NCBI RefSeq assembly: GCF_022843985.1
Contig: NZ_JALHMP010000011.1
Coordinates: 1-64,000, forward strand
DNA: 64,000 bases
Origin: Phreatobacter sp.
Lineage (GTDB): Bacteria > Pseudomonadota > Alphaproteobacteria > Rhizobiales > Phreatobacteraceae
Direction: 5' to 3'
Position numbers and translations under genes: made by a program. The notes under the pieces are model-generated. The model searched no databases, was not told the origin of the DNA, and saw nothing but the letters and a program-made list of their open reading frames with translations. This document shows positions 17,822 to 25,686 of the stretch, piece after piece (the first letter of the stretch is position 1; every line of letters starts with the position of its first letter).

Positions 17822-18493
17822 ATGCGTGTCATCCCCAAGCCGATGCCTGCCCTGCGATGGGTCGCAGCCTGCGCCATCGCCGCCACCTGCCTCGCCGCAC
17901 CGGCCGCGGCCCGGGAACTCGTGCCGCTGGACGCCGCCTCGCCGGCCGCGCGGCCACTGGTGGATCGGCTGCGCCAGGGCGGTCTCGTGCTGTTCTTCCG
18001 CCATGCCGATACCGCCGGCATGCCCTGCGACAGCTCCTATCGCATCGGTGACCGCGCCGGACAGCGCAACATCTCGGCCCGGGGGCGCGAACAGTCCCGC
18101 CGCATCGGCGAAGCCCTGCGGGCCCTCGGCATCCCCGTGGCCTTTCCGGTCCTCGCCGGTCCCGTCTTCCGCGCCCGGGACACCGCGGAAGAAGCCTTCG
18201 GCGCTGGACAGGTGGCCGTGACCGACGGACTGACGGCCGACGATTTCGCCGGGTCGCGCCTCGGCTGGGTGCTGTCGGAACATCGGCGGCTGATGGCCGA
18301 GCCGGTGCCGGCCGGCACGAACCGCGTCCTCGTCGGCCACCGCACGCCGGCGATGATGCTCTTCGGTGAGGCGGCCGGTGGCCGGGCCTTCCCGGAGGGG
18401 GCCGCCATCATCATGGAGCCGGCGCCCGTGCCGCGCCTCCTCGGGGTCCTGATGCCGGCACCGATCCCCGGCGCCGGCTTCCACAATTGCTGA
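17822..18493 (+). CDS. Exported histidine phosphatase superfamily protein
   Basis: 223 residues. A signal peptide (about 1-30, ending AAPAAA) leads into a histidine-phosphatase-like fold. The catalytic strand reads VLFFRHADTAG (about 55-65), giving RHAD rather than the common RHGE. A second motif, VLVGHRTP (about 169-176), holds the second His. Many exported relatives are annotated only as histidine phosphatase family; the substrate is unknown. It lies just upstream of the ArsR gene in the same direction, 73 nt apart, but an operator between them suggests separate control. Confidence 0.85.
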   Translation: MRVIPKPMPALRWVAACAIAATCLAAPAAARELVPLDAASPAARPLVDRLRQGGLVLFFRHADTAGMPCDSSYRIGDRAGQRNISARGREQSRRIGEALRALGIPVAFPVLAGPVFRARDTAEEAFGAGQVAVTDGLTADDFAGSRLGWVLSEHRRLMAEPVPAGTNRVLVGHRTPAMMLFGEAAGGRAFPEGAAIIMEPAPVPRLLGVLMPAPIPGAGFHNC

Positions 18494-18505
18494 CGGCCGT
18501 CCTAC

Positions 18506-18527
18506 TATTTCGATATTGCTCGAAATA
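18506..18527. promoter_or_regulatory. Perfect palindrome upstream of the ArsR gene (probable operator 1)
   Basis: TATTTCGA-N6-TCGAAATA: perfect 8-bp arms with a 6-nt spacer (TATTGC), about 40 nt upstream of the ATG at 18567. The AT-rich dyad stands out in GC-rich DNA and matches the site at 18920-18941 in arm sequence and spacing. Confidence 0.75.
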
Positions 18528-18566
18528 TATCTTGACGCCGATCGGCTGCGGCAGCAGTCTGCGGCC

Positions 18567-18887
18567 ATGGATATCCTGACCCAGGCGAACCGGCTGGAGG
18601 CTCTCGGCAACCCGACGCGCCTCGCCATCTATCGGGCGCTGGTGCGGGCCGGTCACGCCGGCACGCCCGTCGGCAAGCTGCAGGACGCCATCGGCATTCC
18701 CGCCTCGACCCTGTCGCATCATCTTGCCAAGCTCTGCGCCTGCGGCCTCGCCGGCCAGACGCGCGAGGGGACGGTGCTGCGCTGCCGGGCGCATTACGAC
18801 GTGATGGAGCAATTGGTCGCCTTCCTTGCCGCCGAATGCTGCGCGGACGCGACCGCCGCACCCTGCGAGACATCGGCATGCGGATGA
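18567..18887 (+). CDS. ArsR/SmtB family metalloregulator with C-terminal cysteines
   Basis: 106 residues from ATG 18567. The winged helix-turn-helix is clear: LEALGNPTRLAIYRAL (about 10-25), recognition helix ASTLSHHLAKL (about 46-56). Candidate thiol ligands are Cys57 and Cys59 (LCACG) in the region of the E. coli ArsR site, and Cys91, Cys92, Cys100 and Cys105 in the tail. The Cys-Cys pair followed by a third Cys in the last helix resembles the arsenite site of Acidithiobacillus ferrooxidans ArsR. An upstream TTG at 18516 would place coding sequence inside the operator, so ATG 18567 is preferred. Confidence 0.9.
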   Translation: MDILTQANRLEALGNPTRLAIYRALVRAGHAGTPVGKLQDAIGIPASTLSHHLAKLCACGLAGQTREGTVLRCRAHYDVMEQLVAFLAAECCADATAAPCETSACG

Positions 18888-18919
18888 CACCGGGCGCAGC
18901 AGGGCAGTAGCCGGTAAAA

Positions 18920-18941
18920 TATTTCGAATTTTCTGGAATGA
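18920..18941. promoter_or_regulatory. Second ArsR-type palindrome, upstream of the flavoprotein gene (operator 2)
   Basis: TATTTCGA-N6-TGGAATGA: the left arm is identical to operator 1 and the right arm matches 5 of 8 positions, with the same 6-nt spacer. It ends 12 nt before the flavoprotein ATG at 18954. It implies that the ArsR protein also controls the downstream genes. Confidence 0.6.
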
Positions 18942-18953
18942 TAAAAAAAGTGG

Positions 18954-20291
18954 ATGATGGGCGACATGACGATGCATGAGGACCTTCCCGTGGTGGTGAT
19001 CGGCGCCGGGCCTGTCGGTCTTGCCGCGGCCGCCGAACTGGCGGAGCGCAACCTCCCCTTCCGGATCATCGAGAAGGCCCCGACCGTCGCCGGCGCAGTG
19101 TCCGCCTGGGGCCATGTGCGCCTGTTCTCGCCATGGCAGTTCAATGTCGCCGCCGCCGCGGCCCGGCTGCTTGGCCCCACGGGATGGCGCCGGCCGCCGG
19201 ACCCTGTCCACCCCACCGGTGGCGCGCTCGTCCGGGACTATCTCGCCCCGCTGGCCGCCCATCCCGCCATCGCGCCGCACCTCGTGACGGACACGGAGGT
19301 CACCGCCGTGGCGCGTGCCGGCACCGACCGGGTGCGGGATGCGGGCCGCGCGTCGCGCCCCTTTGTCGTTCGCCTCCGCGGTGCAGCCGGTGAGACGGAG
19401 ATGCGCGCCCGTGCCGTGATCGACACCTCCGGGACCTGGTCGTCGCCGAACCGGGTGCTCTCGGGCGGGCTGGGGGCGCTCGGCGAGATGGATCCGGCCG
19501 TGGCCGCCCATGTCGCCTATGCCATGCCGGACGTGCTGGGGCAGGCCCGTGCGCGCTATGCCGGGCGCCGCGTCGCCGTCCTCGGATCGGGCCATTCCGC
19601 CATCGGGACCCTCCTCGATCTCGGCCGCCTCGCCGCCGACGGTCCCGGCGGGCAGATCGTCTGGCTGTTGCGCGCCGACAGCGTCGAAAGCGCCTATCGC
19701 AGCGGCGCGAACGACCAGCTGGAAGAGCGCGGCGCCCTCGCCACGAGCGTCGCCGGCCTCGTCGCATCCGGGCGCGTCGCGGTGCGCACCGGCATCCGCA
19801 TCGCGCGCCTCGCGGCGGCGGGAGGGGCGCTGGCGATCGTCACCGAGGGCGGTGATCGCCTCGAGGTCGATGAGCTCGTCGTCGCCACCGGCTTCCGGCC
19901 CGATCACGGCCTCGCCGCGGAACTGCGGCTCGACCTCGACCCGGCCCTGGATTGTCCGGTGGCGCTCGCCCCGCTGATCGATCCGAACCAGCATTCCTGC
20001 GGGACGGTGCGCCCGCACGGCCATGCGGTCCTCGCCCATCCCGATGCCGGCTACTTCATCGCCGGGATGAAGAGCTATGGCCGCGCGCCGACCTTTCTCA
20101 TGGCGACGGGGTATGAACAGGTCCGCTCCATCGTCGCCCATCTCGCTGGTGACGCCCAGGCGGCGGCCGACGTCCGGCTGGTGCTGCCCGACACCGGGGT
20201 CTGTTCCACCGGACCCGCCAAAGCGGAACCGGCCAGGGCGACATCCTGCTGCGGCGGCGCCGCCGCGCGCGTGCTGGAAACGCAGGACTGA
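18954..20291 (+). CDS. FAD/NAD(P)-binding flavoprotein, ArsO-like
   Basis: 445 residues. Two Rossmann folds: the FAD site VVVIGAGPVGLAAAAELAER (about 12-31) and the NAD(P)H site VAVLGSGHSAIGTLLDLG (about 206-223), with VVATGFRPD (about 311-319). This is the architecture of flavin monooxygenase/thioredoxin reductase-like proteins often found in arsenic gene islands (called ArsO). The tail has Cys417 and a Cys432-Cys433 pair, potential thiol ligands. The reaction is unproven. It lies 66 nt after the ArsR gene, behind operator 2. Alternative ATGs at 18966 and 18972 are possible. Confidence 0.85.
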   Translation: MMGDMTMHEDLPVVVIGAGPVGLAAAAELAERNLPFRIIEKAPTVAGAVSAWGHVRLFSPWQFNVAAAAARLLGPTGWRRPPDPVHPTGGALVRDYLAPLAAHPAIAPHLVTDTEVTAVARAGTDRVRDAGRASRPFVVRLRGAAGETEMRARAVIDTSGTWSSPNRVLSGGLGALGEMDPAVAAHVAYAMPDVLGQARARYAGRRVAVLGSGHSAIGTLLDLGRLAADGPGGQIVWLLRADSVESAYRSGANDQLEERGALATSVAGLVASGRVAVRTGIRIARLAAAGGALAIVTEGGDRLEVDELVVATGFRPDHGLAAELRLDLDPALDCPVALAPLIDPNQHSCGTVRPHGHAVLAHPDAGYFIAGMKSYGRAPTFLMATGYEQVRSIVAHLAGDAQAAADVRLVLPDTGVCSTGPAKAEPARATSCCGGAAARVLETQD

Positions 20292-20350
20292 ATCGCGGCG
20301 GCCCCGGATTGACCGGGGCCAGATTCCGCTTTCAGCATCCCGGCATCATC

Positions 20351-21547
20351 ATGCGCGCATCCTTCCCCTTCATCATCACCGCCCTCGGCCTCACCCAGAT
20401 CATCTCCTGGGGCACGATCTTCTATGGCATCTCGGTGCTGGCCAAGCCCATGGTGGCCGAGCTCGGCTGGAGTTTCACCTTCATCTTTGCCGGCTTCTCA
20501 CTGTCGCTGCTCGTCGGAGGCCTGGTCTCGAAACCGGTGGCGCGGCTGATCGAGCGCCGCGGCGGGCGGTTCACCCTGACCGTCGGCTCCGTTGTCGGTG
20601 GCATCGGTCTGCTCATGCTGTCGCAGGTCAATGATCCGGTTGTCTATATCGCTGCCTGGATCGTGCTTGGCTTCGCCTCGCGCCTGACGCTCTACGATGC
20701 TGCCTTCGCCACCCTTGTCGAGATCTACGGAATGCGGGCGCGCCGGCCGATCTCCGTCCTGACCCTGTTCGGCGGTCTCGCCTCGACGATCTTCTGGCCG
20801 ATCTGCCACTATGCCAACGAGGCCATCGGCTGGCGCGGCGCCTGGATGGTCTGCGCCCTCTCCGTGCTCGTCATCTGCACGCCGCTGCACCTGCTGCTGC
20901 CACGCTTCGGCGCCCCGATCGGCGGCAGCGACGCCAGCGGCACGGGAGATCCCGATCCCGAGCCGCTGGTCCCGGCGGCCCAGCGTGCTTTCGCCGTGCT
21001 GATGCTGACCATCGCCATGGCGGCCAATTCCTTCATCACCACCGCCCTGTCGGTCCATCTCATTCCCGCCGTGGTGGCGATGGGCATGGGGGCGGCCATG
21101 GCGGTGTGGATCTCCTCGCTGCGCGGTGTCTTCCAGACCCTTGGCCGTCTCGCCGAGATCCTCTGGGGCCGCAACCTCGATCCCTTCCTCTTCGCCAACA
21201 TCTCCACCGGTGTCATGGTCCTGGCCTTCGTGCCATTGGCGGTCGGCGGCGTCGGCGTCCCCTATTTCTTCGCCTTCAACGTGCTCTTCGGCATTTCGGT
21301 CGGGCTCGCCACCATCGTGAAGGGCGCTGTGCCCCTCGTCCTCTTCGGCAAGCACGGCTATGCCGGCGTGCTCGCCTCCATCGCCACGCCCGGCCTCATC
21401 GTCACCGCCGCGGCGCCCACCGCCTATGCCGCGGTGCTCGATGCAGCGGGGCCGGTGGCGGGCTTCTGGCTGCTCTTCGCCATCGCAATCCTGTCGTTCG
21501 CGGCGACGGCGGCCCTTGCATGGAGGTTCCGCCGCAGCCCAATCTGA
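20351..21547 (+). CDS. MFS transporter (candidate metalloid/drug efflux)
   Basis: 398 residues with about 12 transmembrane helices. The first helix, SFPFIITALGLTQIISWGTI (about 4-23), is typical of a monocarboxylate-like MFS branch. The cytoplasmic loop between helices 2 and 3 reads KPVARLIERRGGR (about 62-74). A central hydrophilic loop near 190-215 splits the two halves. MFS proteins next to ArsR and ArsO-type flavoproteins are believed to export arsenicals; the resemblance here is by context. The ATG at 20351 begins just before helix 1; the upstream TTG at 20309 adds a non-membrane leader. Confidence 0.85.
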   Translation: MRASFPFIITALGLTQIISWGTIFYGISVLAKPMVAELGWSFTFIFAGFSLSLLVGGLVSKPVARLIERRGGRFTLTVGSVVGGIGLLMLSQVNDPVVYIAAWIVLGFASRLTLYDAAFATLVEIYGMRARRPISVLTLFGGLASTIFWPICHYANEAIGWRGAWMVCALSVLVICTPLHLLLPRFGAPIGGSDASGTGDPDPEPLVPAAQRAFAVLMLTIAMAANSFITTALSVHLIPAVVAMGMGAAMAVWISSLRGVFQTLGRLAEILWGRNLDPFLFANISTGVMVLAFVPLAVGGVGVPYFFAFNVLFGISVGLATIVKGAVPLVLFGKHGYAGVLASIATPGLIVTAAAPTAYAAVLDAAGPVAGFWLLFAIAILSFAATAALAWRFRRSPI

Positions 21548-21563
21548 CCCTGGGGAAACGGCA

Positions 21564-22466
21564 ATGATTCTCGAGGTCTGGCAGGGCGCGGGTGATCCGG
21601 TGCGCGGCGCGGCGGTTCTGGTGCGGGCCCTTGCCACGGCGAGCGCCCTCGGGGCTGCCGGCGCGGCCCTGTTCCTGGTCTTCCTCAGCGAGCGGCTCAC
21701 CCTCGACGAGGCCCGGGCGGCCCGCCGCTGGCTCACCCTCTTCGTCGTGCTCGCCCTTGTTGCAAACGCCGCCCTCTGGCCCTTCCGCGCAGCGGCGCTG
21801 ACCGGGATCGGCGAGGGGATGGGCCGCTGGCAACTCTATCCCGAGATCGCTCGCTCGCCCTTCGGCGATGCCGCCTTCACCTTGCTGGCCGGACTTGCCC
21901 TGCTGCTCTTCGCCCGCGTGCGCACCGCCTGGGGGGCGGGACTGGCGACGGCCGGTGCCTTGCTGGTCTGCCTCGCTCCGGTGCTGGCGGGCCATGCGGT
22001 GGGTCATGCCCGCCGCCAGGAACTGATCGCCCTCGGCCTCGTTCACGGCGCTGCCGCGGCCTTCTGGTTCGGCAGCCTCTTCCCTCTGCGCAGCGTTGCC
22101 CGCCGGCGCGATCCGCGCTCTGCGTCCGAGACGGTGCTCGCCTGGTCGCGTTTCGCCATGGTCTTTGCGGGTCTGGCGGTCGCCACCGGCGCCACCATGG
22201 CGCTTGTCCTCGCCGCCTCGCCCATGGCGCTGGTCCGGACCGGTTACGGCTGGGTCGTGCTGGCGAAGACCGCCCTTGTCGGCGCCATGGTGCTCGGCGC
22301 TCTTGCCTGTCGGTTCAAACATGCGCGCCTGATGCAACGCGGCGACGTTCTTGCGGGCGAGGCTTTGCGCACCTCCTGCGGACGACAGATCCTCTTCGCG
22401 CTTCTGGTGTTCTACGCGACGGCCGAACTGACGACGGCCGACCTTCCCGCCGTCGCCGGCCGCTGA
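21564..22466 (+). CDS. CopD family membrane protein
   Basis: 300 residues with about eight hydrophobic helices. The C-terminal half carries the CopD domain signature: ALGLVHGAAAAFWFGSLFPL (about 155-174) and RFAMVFAGLAVATGATMALV (about 194-213), with TGYGWVVLAKTALVGAMV (about 224-241). CopD proteins are implicated in copper uptake or resistance. It starts 16 nt after the MFS stop, so it is in the same operon as the ArsR-controlled genes, which widens the inferred role to general metal stress. Confidence 0.85.
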   Translation: MILEVWQGAGDPVRGAAVLVRALATASALGAAGAALFLVFLSERLTLDEARAARRWLTLFVVLALVANAALWPFRAAALTGIGEGMGRWQLYPEIARSPFGDAAFTLLAGLALLLFARVRTAWGAGLATAGALLVCLAPVLAGHAVGHARRQELIALGLVHGAAAAFWFGSLFPLRSVARRRDPRSASETVLAWSRFAMVFAGLAVATGATMALVLAASPMALVRTGYGWVVLAKTALVGAMVLGALACRFKHARLMQRGDVLAGEALRTSCGRQILFALLVFYATAELTTADLPAVAGR

Positions 22467-22470
22467 GCGC

Positions 22471-23238
22471 TCAGGCGCCCACCAGCATTTCAAGGCCGCG
22501 GTCGGTGACCGCCTTGGCGAGCGCCTTGGCCGGCCTCTGGTCGACGATGATCCCGGTGGCGGCGTCCGCTCCTTCGATCCGCACCGGCGTCTCACGATCG
22601 AGGGACGATGCATCGACCAGGAAATAGGCGCGTTTGGCGGCGGCGATCATCTGCTTGCGCTGCTCCGCCCAGACGCGGCTGAAATCGGTCGGCTGCCCAT
22701 CTGCGGCCATGCCTCCCACGCCGACAAAGGCGATGTCGACGCGGTAGTTGCGCAGCATGGCCATGGTGTCGATGCCGACGGCACCGTCACTCGCCGCGTC
22801 CACCTCGCCACCGAGCATCACCACGCGGATACCGGGGACCTGTGACAACAGGGCGGCATTGGCGATGCCATTGGTGATGACGGTCAGCCGCGACTTCCCG
22901 GCGAGGGCGGAGGCCACGGCGAGAGCGGTGGGGCCGGCATCGAGCAGAACGACGCTGCCGTCCTCGACCAGTCCCGCCGCGGCGCGGGCGATGGCGGACC
23001 GACCGGACGGAGTGTCCGCAAGCAGGGTGATCGGGGTCCGGTTGTCGCTCCCGCGGCGCGAAGCGCCGCCATGCACGATGGTGACCTCGCCGCGATCTGC
23101 GAAAAGCTTGAGGTCACGGCGAATCGTCTCGCGGGAGACGCCGAGCGTGCTGGCGAGTCCCGAGACAGTGACCGTTCCGACTTCCGCGAGCATCATGCGG
23201 ATGCGATCATGGCGGGTAATGGCTAGGGGTCTTGCCAT
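22471..23238 (-). CDS. DeoR/GlpR family transcriptional regulator
   Basis: 255 residues. The N-terminal helix-turn-helix reads VSGLASTLGVSRETIRRDLK (about 26-45), followed by VTIVHGGA (about 53-60). The C-terminal DeoR sensor domain shows VVLLDAGPTALAVASAL (about 95-111), the LTVITNG strand and VGVGGMAADG (about 168-177). The family responds to phosphorylated sugars. It is divergent from rppH-pgi, so control of sugar metabolism is plausible. ATG 23238 starts the domain; an ATG at 23271 gives 11 more residues, and GGAGGG sits between the two, 12 nt from the chosen start. Confidence 0.92.
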   Translation of the reverse strand: MARPLAITRHDRIRMMLAEVGTVTVSGLASTLGVSRETIRRDLKLFADRGEVTIVHGGASRRGSDNRTPITLLADTPSGRSAIARAAAGLVEDGSVVLLDAGPTALAVASALAGKSRLTVITNGIANAALLSQVPGIRVVMLGGEVDAASDGAVGIDTMAMLRNYRVDIAFVGVGGMAADGQPTDFSRVWAEQRKQMIAAAKRAYFLVDASSLDRETPVRIEGADAATGIIVDQRPAKALAKAVTDRGLEMLVGA

Positions 23239-23321
23239 CGCGTTGAAGTTCCCTCCGGGAATGTGTGTCATGGTACCAATCGACCATGTCCGAGCGGGGC
23301 AATTAATGCGTGTTTGTACGT

Positions 23322-23867
23322 ATGTGCGGTGCTGACGCAGCCTATCGGCCTAATGTCGGGATCGCCCTGTTCAATGCACAGGGCCGGGTCCTGATCGCCC
23401 GCCGCATCGGAGACGACGGACCGGAGGTCATCTATCCCGGCTTCGAATGGCAGATGCCGCAAGGGGGAGCAGACCCCGGCGAGGCCCCCGAAATGGCCGC
23501 GCGGCGGGAGCTTTTCGAGGAAACGGGCGTGACGTCGGTGCAGTTGCTCGGCCGGTTGCAACGGCCTGTTGCCTATGACTGGCCACCCTATCACGGCCCG
23601 CCGCACCGGCTCGGCCGCTGGCGCGGCCAGAGCCAGATCTGGTTCGCCTTCCGTTTCACCGGCTGCGACAGCGAGATCGACCTCGACTCGCCACGGCTGG
23701 GGGAAGCGGCGGAGTTCGACGCCTGGCGCTGGGAGCAGCTGTCGGTGCTGCCCGAGATGGTCGTGCCCTATAAGCGCGAGGTCTATTCGGCCGTGGTGGC
23801 CGGTTTCGCCCCTTTCGCCGGGCTGTCGGGTGTGCATGACCGTGAGGTCTTGTCCGGTTCCGGTTGA
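23322..23867 (+). CDS. rppH: Nudix hydrolase, RNA pyrophosphohydrolase-like
   Basis: 181 residues. It starts with AYRPNVGIALFN, the RppH N-terminus, and has the full Nudix box at about residues 48-70 (Gly48, Glu54, Arg62-Glu63, Glu66-Glu67, Gly69). EWQMPQGG just before the box and the C-terminal VVPYKREVYSAVV are RppH hallmarks. RppH removes pyrophosphate from mRNA 5' ends and triggers decay; some relatives act on dinucleoside polyphosphates. A GTG at 23310 is an alternative start. It lies 73 nt before pgi. Confidence 0.9.
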   Translation: MCGADAAYRPNVGIALFNAQGRVLIARRIGDDGPEVIYPGFEWQMPQGGADPGEAPEMAARRELFEETGVTSVQLLGRLQRPVAYDWPPYHGPPHRLGRWRGQSQIWFAFRFTGCDSEIDLDSPRLGEAAEFDAWRWEQLSVLPEMVVPYKREVYSAVVAGFAPFAGLSGVHDREVLSGSG

Positions 23868-23940
23868 TCATGATGTGGTCACGATGGCCGACGATGGTCG
23901 CGCCGCCTGCTGCCTGCTGCATGTCGATGGACCTTCCTTG

Positions 23941-25581
23941 ATGACCGATGCCATCACCCGCGCCTATGAGGCGCTCGAAGCCAACCGTCGCGCTTTGATG
24001 GTGATGTCGCTGCCGGAAATGTTCGACGAGGATTCCGGGCGGTTCGCGCGCTTCTCGCTGAAGCTCGGCCCGCTTCTGATGGACTGGTCCAAGACGCGCG
24101 TCTCGGCCACGACGATGCGGCTTCTGGTTGACCTGGCCAGTGCCGCCGGTGTCGAGGACAAGCGCGACGCGATGTTTGCTGGCGCGCGGATCAATGCCAC
24201 CGAGGATCGTGCCGCCTTGCACGTCGCCCTGCGCAACCTCTCGGGCGCGCCGATGTTCACCGATGGGCGCGACGTCATGCCGGAAGTTGCGGCCGAACGG
24301 GAGCGCTGCTTCGCCTTCGCCGAGGCCGTGCGCACCGGCGCACTGCGTGGCGCCACCGGCAAGCGCTTCACCGCCATCGTCAATATCGGCATCGGCGGCT
24401 CCGACCTCGGCCCGGCCATGGCGACCCAGGCGCTCGCCCCCTATGTCCGGCGCGGCCTTGCCATCCGCTTCGTCTCCAATGTCGACGGCGCCCACGTGGC
24501 GGAGACGCTGAAGGGCCTCGACCCCGCGCGCACCCTGTTCGTCGTGGTCTCCAAGACCTTCACCACGGTGGAGACCATGACCAATGCGCAGACGGCGCGG
24601 AACTGGCTGGCGCAGGCCCTCGGCGATGAGGCGGTCGGCCGGCACTTCGCGGCGGTCTCCACCAATCTGCCTGCGGTCAACGCTTTCGGCATCGCCGAGG
24701 CCAGCATGTTCCGCTTCTGGGATTGGGTGGGCGGCCGCTACTCGGTCTGGTCGGCGGTCGGGCTCACGCTGATGATCGCCATTGGTCCGCGCCAGTTCAC
24801 CGCCTTCCTCGCGGGGGCCGAGCGTGTCGACCAGCATTTCCGCACGGCGCCGCTGAAGCGCAACATGCCGGTGATCATGGGCCTTCTCGGTCTCTGGCAC
24901 CGCCATGTCTGGGGCTATTCCAGCCATGCGGTGCTTCCCTACGACCAGCGCCTCGCCCGCCTGCCGGCCCATCTCCAGCAGCTCGACATGGAGAGCCTCG
25001 GCAAGGGCGTCACACTGACGGGGCAGGCGGTGACGCGGCCGACCGGACCCATCATCTGGGGTGAGCCGGGAACCAACGGTCAGCACGCCTTCTTCCAGCT
25101 CCTGCACCAGGGCACCGAGATCGTGCCCTGCGATTTCCTCGTCGCCGCCTCGCCGCACGAGCGCGGCCGCAAGCACCATGACCTGCTGATCGCCAATTGC
25201 CTCGCCCAGAGCCAGGCCATGATGCGGGGCCGCAGCTTCCAGGAGGCCCGCGACCAGCTGATCGCCCGGGGCATGGACAGGGCCGCCGCCGAGCGCATCG
25301 CCCCGCACCGGGTCTTTCCTGGCAACCGGCCCTCGACCACCTTCCTCTATCGCAAGCTCGACCCCGCGACCCTCGGCATGATCGTCGCCCTCTACGAGCA
25401 CAAGGTCTTCGTCATGGCGACCGTCCTCGGCATCAATGCCTTCGACCAATGGGGCGTCGAACTGGGCAAGGAACTGGCGACGCGGCTCGAGCCGCTGGTG
25501 GCCGGCCACTCCGCCGATGCGTCGGGCCTCGACTCCTCGACTGCGGGGCTTCTGGCGCAGTTGAAGAAACTCAGGGTCTGA
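23941..25581 (+). CDS. pgi: Glucose-6-phosphate isomerase
   Basis: 546 residues, full length. It interconverts glucose 6-phosphate and fructose 6-phosphate. Family signatures: the sugar-phosphate loop VNIGIGGSDLGPAMA (about 144-158), VVSKTFTTVETMTNA (about 203-217), the PGI signature region around GHWWG-equivalent IIWGEPGTNGQHAFFQLLHQG (about 373-393, Glu/His catalytic residues) and the C-terminal GINAFDQWGVELGK (about 498-511). An in-frame ATG at 23884 would add 19 residues, but the family N-terminus fits 23941. A short palindromic repeat follows the stop. Confidence 0.97.
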   Translation: MTDAITRAYEALEANRRALMVMSLPEMFDEDSGRFARFSLKLGPLLMDWSKTRVSATTMRLLVDLASAAGVEDKRDAMFAGARINATEDRAALHVALRNLSGAPMFTDGRDVMPEVAAERERCFAFAEAVRTGALRGATGKRFTAIVNIGIGGSDLGPAMATQALAPYVRRGLAIRFVSNVDGAHVAETLKGLDPARTLFVVVSKTFTTVETMTNAQTARNWLAQALGDEAVGRHFAAVSTNLPAVNAFGIAEASMFRFWDWVGGRYSVWSAVGLTLMIAIGPRQFTAFLAGAERVDQHFRTAPLKRNMPVIMGLLGLWHRHVWGYSSHAVLPYDQRLARLPAHLQQLDMESLGKGVTLTGQAVTRPTGPIIWGEPGTNGQHAFFQLLHQGTEIVPCDFLVAASPHERGRKHHDLLIANCLAQSQAMMRGRSFQEARDQLIARGMDRAAAERIAPHRVFPGNRPSTTFLYRKLDPATLGMIVALYEHKVFVMATVLGINAFDQWGVELGKELATRLEPLVAGHSADASGLDSSTAGLLAQLKKLRV

Positions 25582-25620
25582 GGCGGCGACGGGGCCGCCG
25601 CGCCATGGACCCGCCGATGA

Positions 25621-25651
25621 CGTCATGGCCGGGCTTAAGCGGGCCATGACG
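25621..25651. repeat. Short REP-like palindrome (copy D)
   Basis: CGTCATGGCC at 25621 and GGCCATGACG at 25642 are perfect 10-bp inverted arms. The ends and the GGGCTT that follows match the larger palindrome at 44410-44500, so this looks like a shortened member of the same family. It lies between the convergent pgi and binding-protein genes, where a REP hairpin could stabilise 3' ends. Confidence 0.7.
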
Positions 25652-25686
25652 CGGGAGCGGGCGAATGGCGGGGCACCCCCTGATCC

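Noticed and set aside
23656-25647. 663-codon minus-strand frame opposite pgi
   Set aside because: Antisense shadow of a well-conserved pgi gene.
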